DNA of 64,000 nucleotides from SAR202 cluster bacterium. Lineage in GTDB: Bacteria; Chloroflexota; Dehalococcoidia; Lucifugimonadales; OSU-TB39. The stretch spans positions 34,139 through 98,138 of the forward strand of contig VFGY01000025.1 of assembly GCA_009392195.1 (NCBI GenBank), given 5' to 3'. A model generated the notes under the pieces. It worked only from the letters and a program-made list of their open reading frames with translations, did not search any database and had not been told where the DNA came from. The translations under genes and the position numbers were made by a program. This document shows, one piece after another, positions 54,056 to 63,664 of this stretch. Every line of letters starts with the position of its first letter. Position 1 is the first letter of the stretch.

Positions 54056-55260
54056 TAGATTTTCCTGAAATACAAGATTTAATAAAACCAAACGATTCTA
54101 AAATCGTTATGTTGGTTGTAGACGGATTAGGAGGATTGTATCATCCCGATTATAGGAAAACTGAACTTGAATATGCCAACATACCAGAAATTGACAATTT
54201 GGCAAAACAAAGTGATTGTGGACTAACCTTACCAGTACTTCCAGGAATAACCCCAGGAAGTGGTCCAGGCCATTTATCCCTCTTCGGATATGACCCAATA
54301 AAATATACGATAGGCAGAGGGATACTAGAGGCTATAGGCATATCGTTAAGTTTAAGCTCTAGTGATATAGCCGCAAGAGGTAATCTATGCACAATAGACG
54401 GCCAAACTGGTTTAATAATTGATAGAAGAGCAGGAAGAATAAATTCTGACGAAGCCAAATTAATTATTGAGAAATTAGATGGATTAAAATATAAAGATGT
54501 AGAAATTGAAGTACACCATGTAAGAGAACATAGATTTGTTCTTTTATTAAAAGGTGATGGTTTAGGAAATAATGTAACTGGTACAGATCCTGAAATAGAA
54601 GGTAAAGCACCTATGGATTCAATCGCTAACGATACAGATTCTGTTTTAACATCTGAATGTATTAACTATTTCAATAAAGAAATAAGGACTATTTTAGCGG
54701 ACAGAAAAATAGCTAATATGGCTTTACTTAGAGGATTTTCGAAAATACCCAACTACCCTGATATTTCAAGAAAATACCAGATGAAATGTGCTGCAATAGC
54801 TGCATACCCAATGTATAAAGGTCTGGCAAAATTAATAGGAATGTCTGTGTTAGATGCAGGAAATTCTTTTGAATCAGAAATAGAAACTTTACACAACAAT
54901 TACGATAAATTCGACTTCTTTTTCCTTCACTACAAACCAGCTGATGCAGCCGGTGAAGACGGAGATTTCAAACAAAAAGTAAAATCACTTGAATACTTAG
55001 ATGGAGTATTGGCCGACATCTTATCAGTTAATCCAGATACGTTTATTTTAGCTGGAGATCATTCAACCCCAACAATAATGGCTTCACATAGCTGGCACCC
55101 AGTACCATTTTTAATCAATTCAAAGCTTACATCTGGTGCGGGAATTCAGAAGTTTACAGAAAATCAATGTCGCGGTGGCTCTATAGGGAATATACATGCG
55201 ACCCACTTGATGCTTTTCGCGTTAGCCCACAGCGGTAGACTAAATAAATTCGGGCCGTAA
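54052..55260 (+). CDS. apgM: Cofactor-independent phosphoglycerate mutase, archaeal type
   Basis: 402 residues of the alkaline-phosphatase superfamily. VMLVVDGLGGLYHP (metal site), GSGPGHLSLFGYDP with the phosphorylated Ser, GRGILEAIGISL, RGNLCTID, HYKPADAAGEDGDFKQK and the metal His of LAGDHSTPTIMASHSWHPVPF. This is the ApgM form, shorter than GpmI (about 510). Start TTG overlaps the pgk stop (TTGA). Confidence 0.94.
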   Translation: MIDFPEIQDLIKPNDSKIVMLVVDGLGGLYHPDYRKTELEYANIPEIDNLAKQSDCGLTLPVLPGITPGSGPGHLSLFGYDPIKYTIGRGILEAIGISLSLSSSDIAARGNLCTIDGQTGLIIDRRAGRINSDEAKLIIEKLDGLKYKDVEIEVHHVREHRFVLLLKGDGLGNNVTGTDPEIEGKAPMDSIANDTDSVLTSECINYFNKEIRTILADRKIANMALLRGFSKIPNYPDISRKYQMKCAAIAAYPMYKGLAKLIGMSVLDAGNSFESEIETLHNNYDKFDFFFLHYKPADAAGEDGDFKQKVKSLEYLDGVLADILSVNPDTFILAGDHSTPTIMASHSWHPVPFLINSKLTSGAGIQKFTENQCRGGSIGNIHATHLMLFALAHSGRLNKFGP

Positions 55261-55296
55261 AATATAACATGAATTTATGGTAGGAAATTAATATAA

Positions 55297-56046
55297 ATGA
55301 AACCGTTAATTATAGCAAATTGGAAAATGAATAAATCAGTTAATGAATCATTATCTTTTTTCAATCAAATTATAGATCCTTTATCTAAAATTAATTCCGT
55401 AACAACAGTAATTTGTCCGCCGTTCACTTCTTTATCAGAGCTGAATAAATCAATAGCTGGTACAAATATTAAGCTAGGAGCCCAAAATATTTATTTTGAA
55501 AATAATGGCGCATATACAGGCGAAATATCAACTTCTATGTTAAAAGAGCTATGCTCATATGTAATTGTTGGCCATTCTGAGAGGAGAACTTTATTTAATG
55601 AAAGTGATCTTGAAATTAATATGAAATTAAAGGCTGTTATAAATGAGGGCTTAACTCCTATTTTATGTATTGGAGAATCTATAGAATCACGTACGAACGG
55701 TAACGCTAATCAGGTGATCGGAGAACAAATCACTAAGGGATTAGAAAAAATAGCGTCTATAAATAACCTAGTAATCGCATACGAACCAATATGGGCAATC
55801 GGAACAGGTAAATCAGCTAGTAGTGAAATAGCACAAGAAATGTCCGTAATAATCAGAAGTAAAATCCACGAACTCTACGGCGTCATGAGTGAAAAAATAC
55901 CCATTCTATACGGCGGCAGTGTAAACTCAGAAAACATAAAGGATTTTGTTTCTAAAGATGATATAAATGGCGCTTTAGTTGGCAGTGCTAGTTTAGATCC
56001 TAAATCTTTTATATCTATAGTCTCAGAATCTCAAATACAAACATAA
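55297..56046 (+). CDS. tpiA: Triosephosphate isomerase
   Basis: 249 residues. IIANWKMNKSVNE (catalytic Lys), IVGHSERRTLFNE (catalytic His), AYEPIWAIGTGKSAS (catalytic Glu and loop 6), LYGGSVNSEN and GALVGSASLD. Interconverts DHAP and glyceraldehyde 3-phosphate. Confidence 0.97.
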   Translation: MKPLIIANWKMNKSVNESLSFFNQIIDPLSKINSVTTVICPPFTSLSELNKSIAGTNIKLGAQNIYFENNGAYTGEISTSMLKELCSYVIVGHSERRTLFNESDLEINMKLKAVINEGLTPILCIGESIESRTNGNANQVIGEQITKGLEKIASINNLVIAYEPIWAIGTGKSASSEIAQEMSVIIRSKIHELYGVMSEKIPILYGGSVNSENIKDFVSKDDINGALVGSASLDPKSFISIVSESQIQT

Positions 56047-56051
56047 CAATA

Positions 56052-56972
56052 TTGTCGCATAAAAGACATCCCAAAATATTAGCTATAGTAGGACCTACTG
56101 CCGTAGGTAAAACTGAATTCTCAATTAGATTAGCATCAAAAATTGATGGTGAAATTGTTAGTGTTGATAGTCGCCAAATTTACAAACACATGGATATTGG
56201 AACCTCTAAACCATCTCGTTCATCTCTAAAGAGTATAAAACACCATCTTGTTGATTCTCTATATCCCGACCAAGAATATAATTTAGCAATATTTCTTGAA
56301 CAGGCCAATTTTGCGATATCAGATATTTTAAGCAGAAATAAAGTACCGATTATAGTAGGGGGGACTGGACAATATTTCTGGGGACTCATAGAAGGATGGG
56401 TAGTACCCGAAATTAAACCTAATATTAAATTACGAGAAAATTTGAACAAGATTTATCAATATGTAGGAAAAGAAACCTTAAAGCGACACTTATCCGCTAT
56501 TGATAAAGAAGCTTATGAACGGATAGATCTAAATAATCCAAGACGATTATTCAGGGCTATAGAATTAGCTATCAGCACAGATAAAAACATACCCAGCAAG
56601 AAAACATTCCCTTATAACACTTATATAATAGGTTTAGATTTGGAACCAGTTCTACTTAAGAGTAAAATCGACAGTCGAGTTCAAAAGATGTTTGATGATG
56701 GATGGGTAAAAGAAGTTAATTATCTTTTGGATAAGGGATATTCACTAAATCTTCCTGCTCTATCAAGCTTAGGCTACAAAGAAATCGCAAGCTATATTAA
56801 AAACGAAACGAATTTAACCGATTGTATAACAACAATACAAAAACGAACCAACCGTTTTTCAAAACAACAAATGAACTGGTTTAGTAAATCTGACTCCCGA
56901 ATTAATTGGTTTAAATCAGACCACATTGGCCACTCTCAAGCATTAAATAAATCTATTTCTTTTCTAAAGTGA
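56052..56972 (+). CDS. miaA: tRNA dimethylallyltransferase
   Basis: 306 residues. P-loop AIVGPTAVGKTEFS, VSVDSRQIYKHMDIGTSKPS, DIGT catalytic Asp region, IIVGGTGQYFWGL, and a tail with RTNRFSKQQMNWF. Adds dimethylallyl to A37 of tRNAs reading UNN codons, such as tRNA-Tyr. DMAPP supply may involve isoprenoid enzymes. Start TTG. Confidence 0.96.
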   Translation: MSHKRHPKILAIVGPTAVGKTEFSIRLASKIDGEIVSVDSRQIYKHMDIGTSKPSRSSLKSIKHHLVDSLYPDQEYNLAIFLEQANFAISDILSRNKVPIIVGGTGQYFWGLIEGWVVPEIKPNIKLRENLNKIYQYVGKETLKRHLSAIDKEAYERIDLNNPRRLFRAIELAISTDKNIPSKKTFPYNTYIIGLDLEPVLLKSKIDSRVQKMFDDGWVKEVNYLLDKGYSLNLPALSSLGYKEIASYIKNETNLTDCITTIQKRTNRFSKQQMNWFSKSDSRINWFKSDHIGHSQALNKSISFLK

Positions 56973-57106
56973 TGTTTAGATTGATTTAGCATAAAAACAA
57001 AATTCTTACTTTATTCAAAAACTCCTTGGAATTTATTATCATATGATAGAATTTTCTTAACCTAAGTTTCTTTTGTTTCATTTTAATTTATGGATGATTT
57101 TCGCAA

Positions 57107-57952
57107 ATGAATTTTACAAAAATGCATGGAGCTGCTAACGACTACGTCTTCATAGATGGCCGCGATATAAATGAAGATTGGAATCAATTGGCTATCAAAA
57201 TAAGTGATAGAAACAGAGGTATCGGGTCTGACGGGTTGATTTTGGCTTTAAATTCCAATGATTCAGACGTTAAAATGCGTATGTTTAACGCCGACGGATC
57301 CGAGGGTGATATGTGCGGCAATGGAATAAGATGTTTTGCTGCTTTTGCGATAAAAACTGGTTTTGTAGAAAAAGACAAAAATCCAATACTTATTGAGACC
57401 AAATCAGGAATTAAGCCCGTAACACCAATTATAAAAGAAAACGTAATTAGTGGTGCGAAAGTAAACATGGGGAAGCCAATCTTTAAACCAGAACTGATTC
57501 CAACAAAAATTGACTCAAAACTTACGAAAATAATTGATTATCCACTGTTTGTTGCAGATAAACAATTCAATATAAACTGCGTATCTATGGGTAATCCACA
57601 TGCAGTTTCTTTTATATCTGAGCCTGTTGATTCGTTTGATTTAGTAAAATACGGACCACTTATAGAAAATCATCGGTTTTTCCCAAACAGAATTAATTTT
57701 GAAATTGTGAATATTGTAAACAGGTCTTACGTAAAAACTCGTGTGTGGGAAAGAGGATCTGGGATAACAATGGCCTGTGGCACCGGTGCTTGTGCGATAG
57801 TATGCGCTGGTATAAATGCAGGAATTTTGGATAACAGGGTAGAAGTTGAATTACCAGGTGGAATTCTAAATATAGAATGGGGAGGGGACAGTGATGACGA
57901 TGTGATAATGACAGGACCTGTTACCGAAGTATTTGAAGGAACATGGTCTTAG
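57107..57952 (+). CDS. dapF: Diaminopimelate epimerase
   Basis: 281 residues. KMHGAANDYVFID, NADGSEGDMCGNGIRCFA with one catalytic Cys, GNPHAVSF, WERGSGITMACGTGACA with the second Cys. Epimerises LL- to meso-diaminopimelate for lysine and peptidoglycan. Next gene makes LL-DAP, so the two form a short pathway module. Confidence 0.96.
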   Translation: MNFTKMHGAANDYVFIDGRDINEDWNQLAIKISDRNRGIGSDGLILALNSNDSDVKMRMFNADGSEGDMCGNGIRCFAAFAIKTGFVEKDKNPILIETKSGIKPVTPIIKENVISGAKVNMGKPIFKPELIPTKIDSKLTKIIDYPLFVADKQFNINCVSMGNPHAVSFISEPVDSFDLVKYGPLIENHRFFPNRINFEIVNIVNRSYVKTRVWERGSGITMACGTGACAIVCAGINAGILDNRVEVELPGGILNIEWGGDSDDDVIMTGPVTEVFEGTWS

Positions 57953-58010
57953 ATTACATACGCAAATTAGCAATGCGAGCAAACTAAAACGAAAAAAGTA
58001 GAGGATTTTG

Positions 58011-59177
58011 ATGGAGAATATTTTTGCCGATAGAGTAAATAAGGTACCACCTTATATTTTTGTACAAATAAGTCGTAAAATTGCTGAAAAGAAAGCTCAA
58101 GGAATCAACGTAATCAGCTTTGGAATTGGTGACCCAGATCTTCCAACTCCATCGAGTATAATCGATGAACTTATATCATCCAGCACAACACCAGGAAACC
58201 ATCGGTATCCCGAGTCAGAAGGACTTCTAAGTTTTAGAAAAGAAGTTTCTATTTGGTATAAATCTAGATTTGGAATTGAAGTAAACCCAGAAAATGAGAT
58301 TATTTCTCTCATCGGAGCTAAAGAAGGAATTGGCCATGCAGCTTTCTGTTTTATAGATCCCGGAGACATAGCTTTAGTACCAGATCCAGGGTATCCAGTA
58401 TATTCAATAGGTACATTATTTGCTGGTGGACATTCTTATTTGATGCCTCTAACAGAAAATAACGGATGGTTGCCAGACATCGATTCAATCCCTCCAAACA
58501 TAGCAAATAAAGCTAAGGTAATCTGGCTCAACTATCCAAATAACCCAACTGGGGCTATTGCTACTTCAGATTATTTCAAACACGTTGTTAAATTTGCAGA
58601 AAAATATAACATTGCTGTGTTACACGACGCCTGCTACACCGAAATCACATATGACGGATATAAACCTCCTAGCTTTTTGGAAACCCCAGGTGCAATGGAC
58701 ATAGGTGCTGAATTCCATTCATTATCTAAAACTTTCAACATGACAGGCTGGAGATTAGGTATGGCTGCCGGTAATAAAGACATAATAGACAAATTATTAA
58801 TTGTTAAATCTAACTTAGATTCTGGTGTACCTGCAGCGATACAAGAAATGGGAGTAAAAGCCCTTCAGGAGCCATCCAACCTAATCCAAGAAAGAAACAC
58901 AATATATAAAAACCGACGTGATTTAGTTATAAATAAACTTAATAGCTTGGGATTAACTGTTGACCCTCCAAAAGCTAGTTTGTATATTTGGGCAAAGGTT
59001 CCAGAAGGATTTACCTCAGAAAGTTTCTCAGAAACCGTTTTGGAACAATGTGATGTACTGGTATCACCTGGTACGGGATATGGCGAAAATGGAGCTGGTT
59101 ACGTTAGGCTTTCATTAACACTCTCAGATAAAGACATACAAACTGCTTTAGAAAGAATGTCTAAATTGAACATTTAG
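58011..59177 (+). CDS. dapL: LL-diaminopimelate aminotransferase
   Basis: 388 residues from the ATG at 58011 (GAGG 7 bases before; the TTG just upstream is also in frame). SFGIGDPDLPTPS, HRYPESEGLLSFR, NYPNNPTGA, HDACYTEITYDG, the PLP lysine in SLSKTFNMTGWRLGMAAG. The DapL route goes directly from tetrahydrodipicolinate to LL-DAP. Neighbouring dapF supports this over other class I aminotransferases. Confidence 0.92.
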   Translation: MENIFADRVNKVPPYIFVQISRKIAEKKAQGINVISFGIGDPDLPTPSSIIDELISSSTTPGNHRYPESEGLLSFRKEVSIWYKSRFGIEVNPENEIISLIGAKEGIGHAAFCFIDPGDIALVPDPGYPVYSIGTLFAGGHSYLMPLTENNGWLPDIDSIPPNIANKAKVIWLNYPNNPTGAIATSDYFKHVVKFAEKYNIAVLHDACYTEITYDGYKPPSFLETPGAMDIGAEFHSLSKTFNMTGWRLGMAAGNKDIIDKLLIVKSNLDSGVPAAIQEMGVKALQEPSNLIQERNTIYKNRRDLVINKLNSLGLTVDPPKASLYIWAKVPEGFTSESFSETVLEQCDVLVSPGTGYGENGAGYVRLSLTLSDKDIQTALERMSKLNI

Positions 59178-59196
59178 ACCATAATACCCATATAGT

Positions 59197-60309
59197 ATGG
59201 CTAAAAATTCAAAATTCTTTCATACTAAACCCAAAAAAGAACGTGTTATATTAGCATCAGTTAACGTCAGCGGTCATCGACCGTTGTGGTCACATAAAGA
59301 ATCCTTAGTTGAACTTGGCAATCTAACATCCTCAGTTGGAGGAGTAGTTGTATCCAAAATATCTCAAAATTTAAAGAAGCCCAACCACACTTACTTGGGT
59401 TCAGGCAAATTAGAAGAACTAAATTCATTTAAAGATTTTGATACTTTGATTTGCGATGATGAATTAACACCAACTCAACAAAGAAACCTTGAAAGTGCTT
59501 TGAACGGTAAAAAGGTTCTTGATCGTACTGCATTAATATTAGATGTTTTCGCGAATAGGGCTCAAACAAGTGAAGGAAGGCTTCAAGTTGAATTAGCTCA
59601 AAATGAATATTTGCTACCAAGACTCCAAGGCCAATGGACCCACTTGGAGAGATTGGGAGGTGGTATAGGCACTAGAGGTCCAGGAGAAACACAAATAGAA
59701 ACAGACCGCAGATTGTTAAGAAATCGGATCAATACAATCAAATCCAAAATAGAAAATGTAAAGAGACATAGGAATATTTATCAAAGTAAAAGAACATCAG
59801 AAGGGATTCCGATAGCAACATTAGTCGGATACACAAATGCTGGTAAAAGTACTTTTATGAACGCTCTAACCAACGCGAATGTAATTGCAGAAAATAGACC
59901 GTTTTCTACATTAGATACAGTTACAAGACAAATCACTTTGAAATCACGCAGGAAAATTTTGATTTCAGATACCGTCGGGTTGATACAAAAATTACCTTCC
60001 AGCTTGGTAGCTGCTTTTAGAGCAACTCTAGAAGAGATAAATTTATCTAAAATTTTAATCCACGTAATTGATATATCTGATCCAAAAGCTTCTGCACAGT
60101 GGCAAATCGCTCAGAAGACCTTCCAAGATTTAGGAATTTCAGATAAACCGACTATCGTAGCTTTAAATAAAATCGACAGATTCCAATCAAACGGAAAAGA
60201 AATCGATTTAGAACAATTTGATAACATACCAACAAACTACATTTATACATCAGCATTAAAGGGGATAGGATTTGAAGATTTGTTGCTTAAATTAGATTAC
60301 ATGGCCTAA
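59197..60309 (+). CDS. hflX: GTPase HflX
   Basis: 370 residues, at the short end for HflX. The N-terminal domain includes NHTYLGSGKLEEL, DELTPTQQRNLE, and DRTALILDVFANRAQTSEGRLQVELAQNEYLLPRL. The GTPase part has VGYTNAGKSTFMNAL, DTVGLIQKLPSSLVAAFRATLEE and NKID. It splits stalled or hibernating ribosomes. The Gly-rich region is GGGIGTRGPGETQIETDRR. Confidence 0.95.
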   Translation: MAKNSKFFHTKPKKERVILASVNVSGHRPLWSHKESLVELGNLTSSVGGVVVSKISQNLKKPNHTYLGSGKLEELNSFKDFDTLICDDELTPTQQRNLESALNGKKVLDRTALILDVFANRAQTSEGRLQVELAQNEYLLPRLQGQWTHLERLGGGIGTRGPGETQIETDRRLLRNRINTIKSKIENVKRHRNIYQSKRTSEGIPIATLVGYTNAGKSTFMNALTNANVIAENRPFSTLDTVTRQITLKSRRKILISDTVGLIQKLPSSLVAAFRATLEEINLSKILIHVIDISDPKASAQWQIAQKTFQDLGISDKPTIVALNKIDRFQSNGKEIDLEQFDNIPTNYIYTSALKGIGFEDLLLKLDYMA

Positions 60310-60520
60310 TTTAAGGCATGCTTTTGTCATTTCGAGTAGTTTAAGAGCAGCCAACAAGAAAAACTGCTTTATTTTGGAAATAGATTAACTCAAGTTTTTT
60401 GGAGATCAGATTTTTACCGGATGAAAACATTAGTCTATTACTAATAACATTTCAAACTTTGCACTATCTATATTATGTCAAGTTGGAATACATTATTATT
60501 AATACAAACCTATATCAAAA

Positions 60521-61630
60521 CTAAAACCTATTTAATTTTTTCGTATTTATAGATAAAAACCCGATATCTTTTAACTCACCCAATACTGGTAATATAATCG
60601 ACTCGAGATTATTAACATCATAATCAATAATCCTACCAGAGGCATTCGGAAATTTAATCTGATTATCTAAAATAGATATAATTCTGCTTTGAAATACGCC
60701 ATTTGCTAAAGCATGGTTCAAAAACGTCATATCATACATTGATGTCTCTCTTCCACCAGAAACCCTCGTATATGAAGATTCTCCAACAAGCATAACAAAC
60801 AAATCGAATTCTTGGCCAAGCTCATGATCAAATATCCCACTTGGATTTACAGCCGGATCAGGATACTCAAGTTCTTTATCCTCATAAACAATACCTAATT
60901 CATCAAACATTTCCTTCAAATAATCAGCGACTTTTTCAGCTCCAAAATACCCTAAAAGCAGCTTTCCAGGCGGATATTCAGGATTGATAGTAGTGAATAC
61001 TGAAGCTGGCTCAGGTGCAGCAAAATGAAAATCTTCAGAAGACCCTTCAGATGTAGTTATTGGATCAACTTCATACTCTACCGGTTCTATATACAAAGAG
61101 CCTTTAATATCTTTTACAAAACCTGCATAAACTCCATTTGTTTTAATTAGGTTCAAACATTCTGCACTTAAATCACTATTAATCTGTAGTTCTGATTGTA
61201 AATATTCTTCAGCTATATTATCTGGTGGTATTTTTTTGTTCTCATAATAAGAATAAAATTGCTTGAATATTTCTGGTTTATTAGCTGCTTCACCCAACCA
61301 AACCCTATAGTTAGAATTTGATTTATCCATAGTATTTTTAACAAATTCACTCCCAAATTCAGTCAATTCTATTCTTTTGCTCCTATAATTCCCGCTGGTT
61401 AAACCAAATTTGGAACAAGAGTTAAGAAGAGTTGTATACACGCTACTTGAAGGGGCAATACCAAGAATTTCAGCAAGCATAATTCTATTGATGGGCAATC
61501 CAGAGTTCGCTTCATACATAGCTTGAACCAAGCTACGGACCTCCTCCAAACCATTTAATGGATAAGGCCGAACGTTTCTAACTCTTTTTCTATTATTACT
61601 ACCACCACGAAGCTCAATAATATTTGCCAT
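60521..61630 (-). CDS. Winged-helix protein with C-terminal TIR-like/nucleotide-binding domain (unassigned)
   Basis: 369 residues from ATG at 61630, which has GGAGG 4 bases before; the longer frame to 61666 is not used. I do not recognise a named family with certainty. The N-terminal part (about 20-95) looks like a DNA-binding winged helix: RIMLAEILGIAPSSSVYTTLLNSCSKFGLTSG and RIELTEFGSEFV. The C-terminal part (about 230-369) alternates strands and helices: LLGYFGAEKVADYLKEMF and FDLFVMLVGESSYTRVSGG, then a TSMYDMTFLNHAL helix and SRIISILDNQIKFP, reminiscent of TIR-like or nucleotide-binding folds. A regulator or stress/defence protein is possible. It stands alone on its strand. Confidence 0.6.
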   Translation of the reverse strand: MANIIELRGGSNNRKRVRNVRPYPLNGLEEVRSLVQAMYEANSGLPINRIMLAEILGIAPSSSVYTTLLNSCSKFGLTSGNYRSKRIELTEFGSEFVKNTMDKSNSNYRVWLGEAANKPEIFKQFYSYYENKKIPPDNIAEEYLQSELQINSDLSAECLNLIKTNGVYAGFVKDIKGSLYIEPVEYEVDPITTSEGSSEDFHFAAPEPASVFTTINPEYPPGKLLLGYFGAEKVADYLKEMFDELGIVYEDKELEYPDPAVNPSGIFDHELGQEFDLFVMLVGESSYTRVSGGRETSMYDMTFLNHALANGVFQSRIISILDNQIKFPNASGRIIDYDVNNLESIILPVLGELKDIGFLSINTKKLNRF

Positions 61631-61857
61631 ACTACCTCCAAGCCAAAAACATAACATTTGCACCAAACACTAACCCATACATATAAAACAGTCAACATGG
61701 TTTTCAAGTGTTTTCAGGATAATTCCCGCGTATACAATACAAATCAAATATATTTGAAAAAAGTTGAAAAGCAATACGCCGATGAGACTTTGGCTATATA
61801 ACATGTTAAAATAAAGGGAACTAGACTCTTATTTCAAGGATTCACATAGCATAAATC

Positions 61858-63129
61858 ATGATAACTAGCATGCAAATTAAACTCACATTAATACTTGCTA
61901 CATTAACTATAGTAACAGGTTGTAACGTTTTTGATGGTAATAGTTCTACAACAAATCAACCTAATGCGGAAAATATATTTGCTGAGCAAACATTTCCTAC
62001 AGCTTCACCGCCTATTTCAGAAAGTACGCCCGAAGAGGTTCCAGACGACCTTAAAATTATTTGGGAAACATGGACGATTCTAAATAATGAATATGTAGAC
62101 CAGGATAAAATCAAGGATGACAAAGTACCTGAATTTGCCGTAAGAGGCTTACTAAGTGCACTTGGCGACAGACAAACAAGTTACGTTGATAAAGAATACT
62201 TAGAAGCTCAATTTTCCGATATATTCAGAGGGGAATTCGGGGGGATCGGGGCCCATGTAAACATTAACGCAGAGGGCAAGATAATCATTGTCTCCCCTAT
62301 TGATGGTAGTCCTGCTGAAAAAGCAGGAATTAAAGCTGGAGACGTTGTATTAGAAGTTGACGGTGAAAGCCTCAAAGGCATCGGGTTACTTGAAGCAGTA
62401 AACAAAATACGCGGTCCTAAAGGGAGTACTGTAGTATTGTTGATTAAACATATATTAGACCCAACACCTATAGAAATATCTGTTGTAAGAGATGACATTA
62501 CTCTACCTAGCGTAGTATTACGGACAGATCCTAAAGAAACATTCGCCCATATTAGACTAACTACTTTTTACCCTAATACACCAGAGATACTAACTAAAAC
62601 AATAAACAAGGTTAAAGACGGTGGAGCGAAAGGAATAATATTGGATCTACGTGGTAACTCTGGAGGGGTCCTAGGCGCAACAGTAGATATAGCTAGCGAA
62701 TTTTTGAATGAAGGATTAGTATTTTATCTTCAGGACGGGAAAGGAAGAAGGCAAGAACATTCGGTTAAACCTGGAGGTATAGCAAAAGATATACCTATGG
62801 TAGTCATCGCAAATGCCGCTAGTGCAAGTGCAACTGAAGTATTAATTGGGGCATTACAAGACCACAAGAGAGCCAAAGTGATTGGAACTACTACTTTTGG
62901 AAAAGGCAGTGTAAATATGCTGCGTAAATTAAGTAACGGTGGTGGAGTATACCTTACAATCGCCTACTGGTACACACCATTGGGTAGAAAAATAGCCGGT
63001 CAAGGCCTACCTCCCGATATAGAAGTTACCCATAGAGACGCTAAGGAGGCAGATATTTTACAATACAAGAGAGCTGTTGAAGAACTAGAGTTATTAACGG
63101 GTATCAAACAAACCTCTACCGGCGGGTAA
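61858..63129 (+). CDS. ctpA: S41-family C-terminal processing peptidase, lipoprotein
   Basis: 423 residues. Signal peptide ends in the lipobox IVTG-C, Cys22, so it is lipid-anchored outside the membrane. Ser/Thr/Pro-rich linker follows. PDZ domain GGIGAHVNINAEGKIIIVSPIDG, then GDVVLEVDGESLKG. The protease domain has LDLRGNSGGVLGATVDIA, the nucleophile Ser in NAASASATE and the base Lys in GTTTFGKGS. Cleaves C-terminal tails. The start may instead be the ATG at 61870. smpB follows after 7 bases, an unusual but suggestive pairing, since tail-specific proteases can degrade SsrA-tagged exported proteins. Confidence 0.93.
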   Translation: MITSMQIKLTLILATLTIVTGCNVFDGNSSTTNQPNAENIFAEQTFPTASPPISESTPEEVPDDLKIIWETWTILNNEYVDQDKIKDDKVPEFAVRGLLSALGDRQTSYVDKEYLEAQFSDIFRGEFGGIGAHVNINAEGKIIIVSPIDGSPAEKAGIKAGDVVLEVDGESLKGIGLLEAVNKIRGPKGSTVVLLIKHILDPTPIEISVVRDDITLPSVVLRTDPKETFAHIRLTTFYPNTPEILTKTINKVKDGGAKGIILDLRGNSGGVLGATVDIASEFLNEGLVFYLQDGKGRRQEHSVKPGGIAKDIPMVVIANAASASATEVLIGALQDHKRAKVIGTTTFGKGSVNMLRKLSNGGGVYLTIAYWYTPLGRKIAGQGLPPDIEVTHRDAKEADILQYKRAVEELELLTGIKQTSTGG

Positions 63130-63136
63130 TTGAACT

Positions 63137-63613
63137 ATGAAGTCAAGTTCTAAAACATTTGCTATCAACAAAAGAGCGAGATTCGATTACGATATTTCTG
63201 AAACTTTAGAAGCTGGAATCATGCTTCTAGGCACTGAAATTAAAGCAATGCGCGAAGGAAGAGCTAATCTCAGTGATGCATATGCAAGAAATTTGAGCGG
63301 TGAAATATACTTAATTAATGCTCATATAGGTCAGTATTCGAATGCTCAATCAGGAACAAACCACGAACCAAAAAGATCCAGAAAGTTATTGCTGAAGAAA
63401 AATCAGATTTCAAAATTGATTTCACAACTAGACGAACGCGGTTTCACACTCGTACCAATTAAGATATATCTTAAAAGCAACATTGCTAAAGTTCAACTAG
63501 GTTTGGGCAAAGGGAAAAAATTATACGACAAGCGCCAAAGTATAATTGAAAGAGAAAGAAACAGAGAAGCTAGCAGAGCGCTGAGTTATAAACAAAAGGA
63601 GATAGGATATTAA
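63137..63613 (+). CDS. smpB: SsrA-binding protein SmpB
   Basis: 158 residues. FAINKRARFDYDISETLEAGIMLLGTEIKAMREGRANLSDAYA, HIGQYSNAQSGTNHEPKRSRKLLL and YDKRQSIIERERNREASRAL. It loads tmRNA onto stalled ribosomes. The tmRNA gene ssrA is not visible in the remaining 390 bases. Confidence 0.97.
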   Translation: MKSSSKTFAINKRARFDYDISETLEAGIMLLGTEIKAMREGRANLSDAYARNLSGEIYLINAHIGQYSNAQSGTNHEPKRSRKLLLKKNQISKLISQLDERGFTLVPIKIYLKSNIAKVQLGLGKGKKLYDKRQSIIERERNREASRALSYKQKEIGY

Positions 63614-63619
63614 TAAAAA

Positions 63620-63652
63620 TAGGAAGGACACTTTATATACGTACCCTCCCTA
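63620..63652 (+). terminator. Possible bidirectional terminator between smpB and the HTH gene
   Basis: Stem TAGGAAGG/CCTCCCTA (8 positions, one A-C mismatch), 17-base loop, followed by TATTT; convergent position between two gene ends. The T-tract is poor. Confidence 0.35.
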
Positions 63653-63664
63653 TATTTAAGATCT

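Noticed and set aside
60340..60376. Terminator after hflX (AGCAG/CTGCT with T-rich tail)
   Set aside because: Only five pairs around a 13-base loop and an interrupted T-tract; too weak to list.
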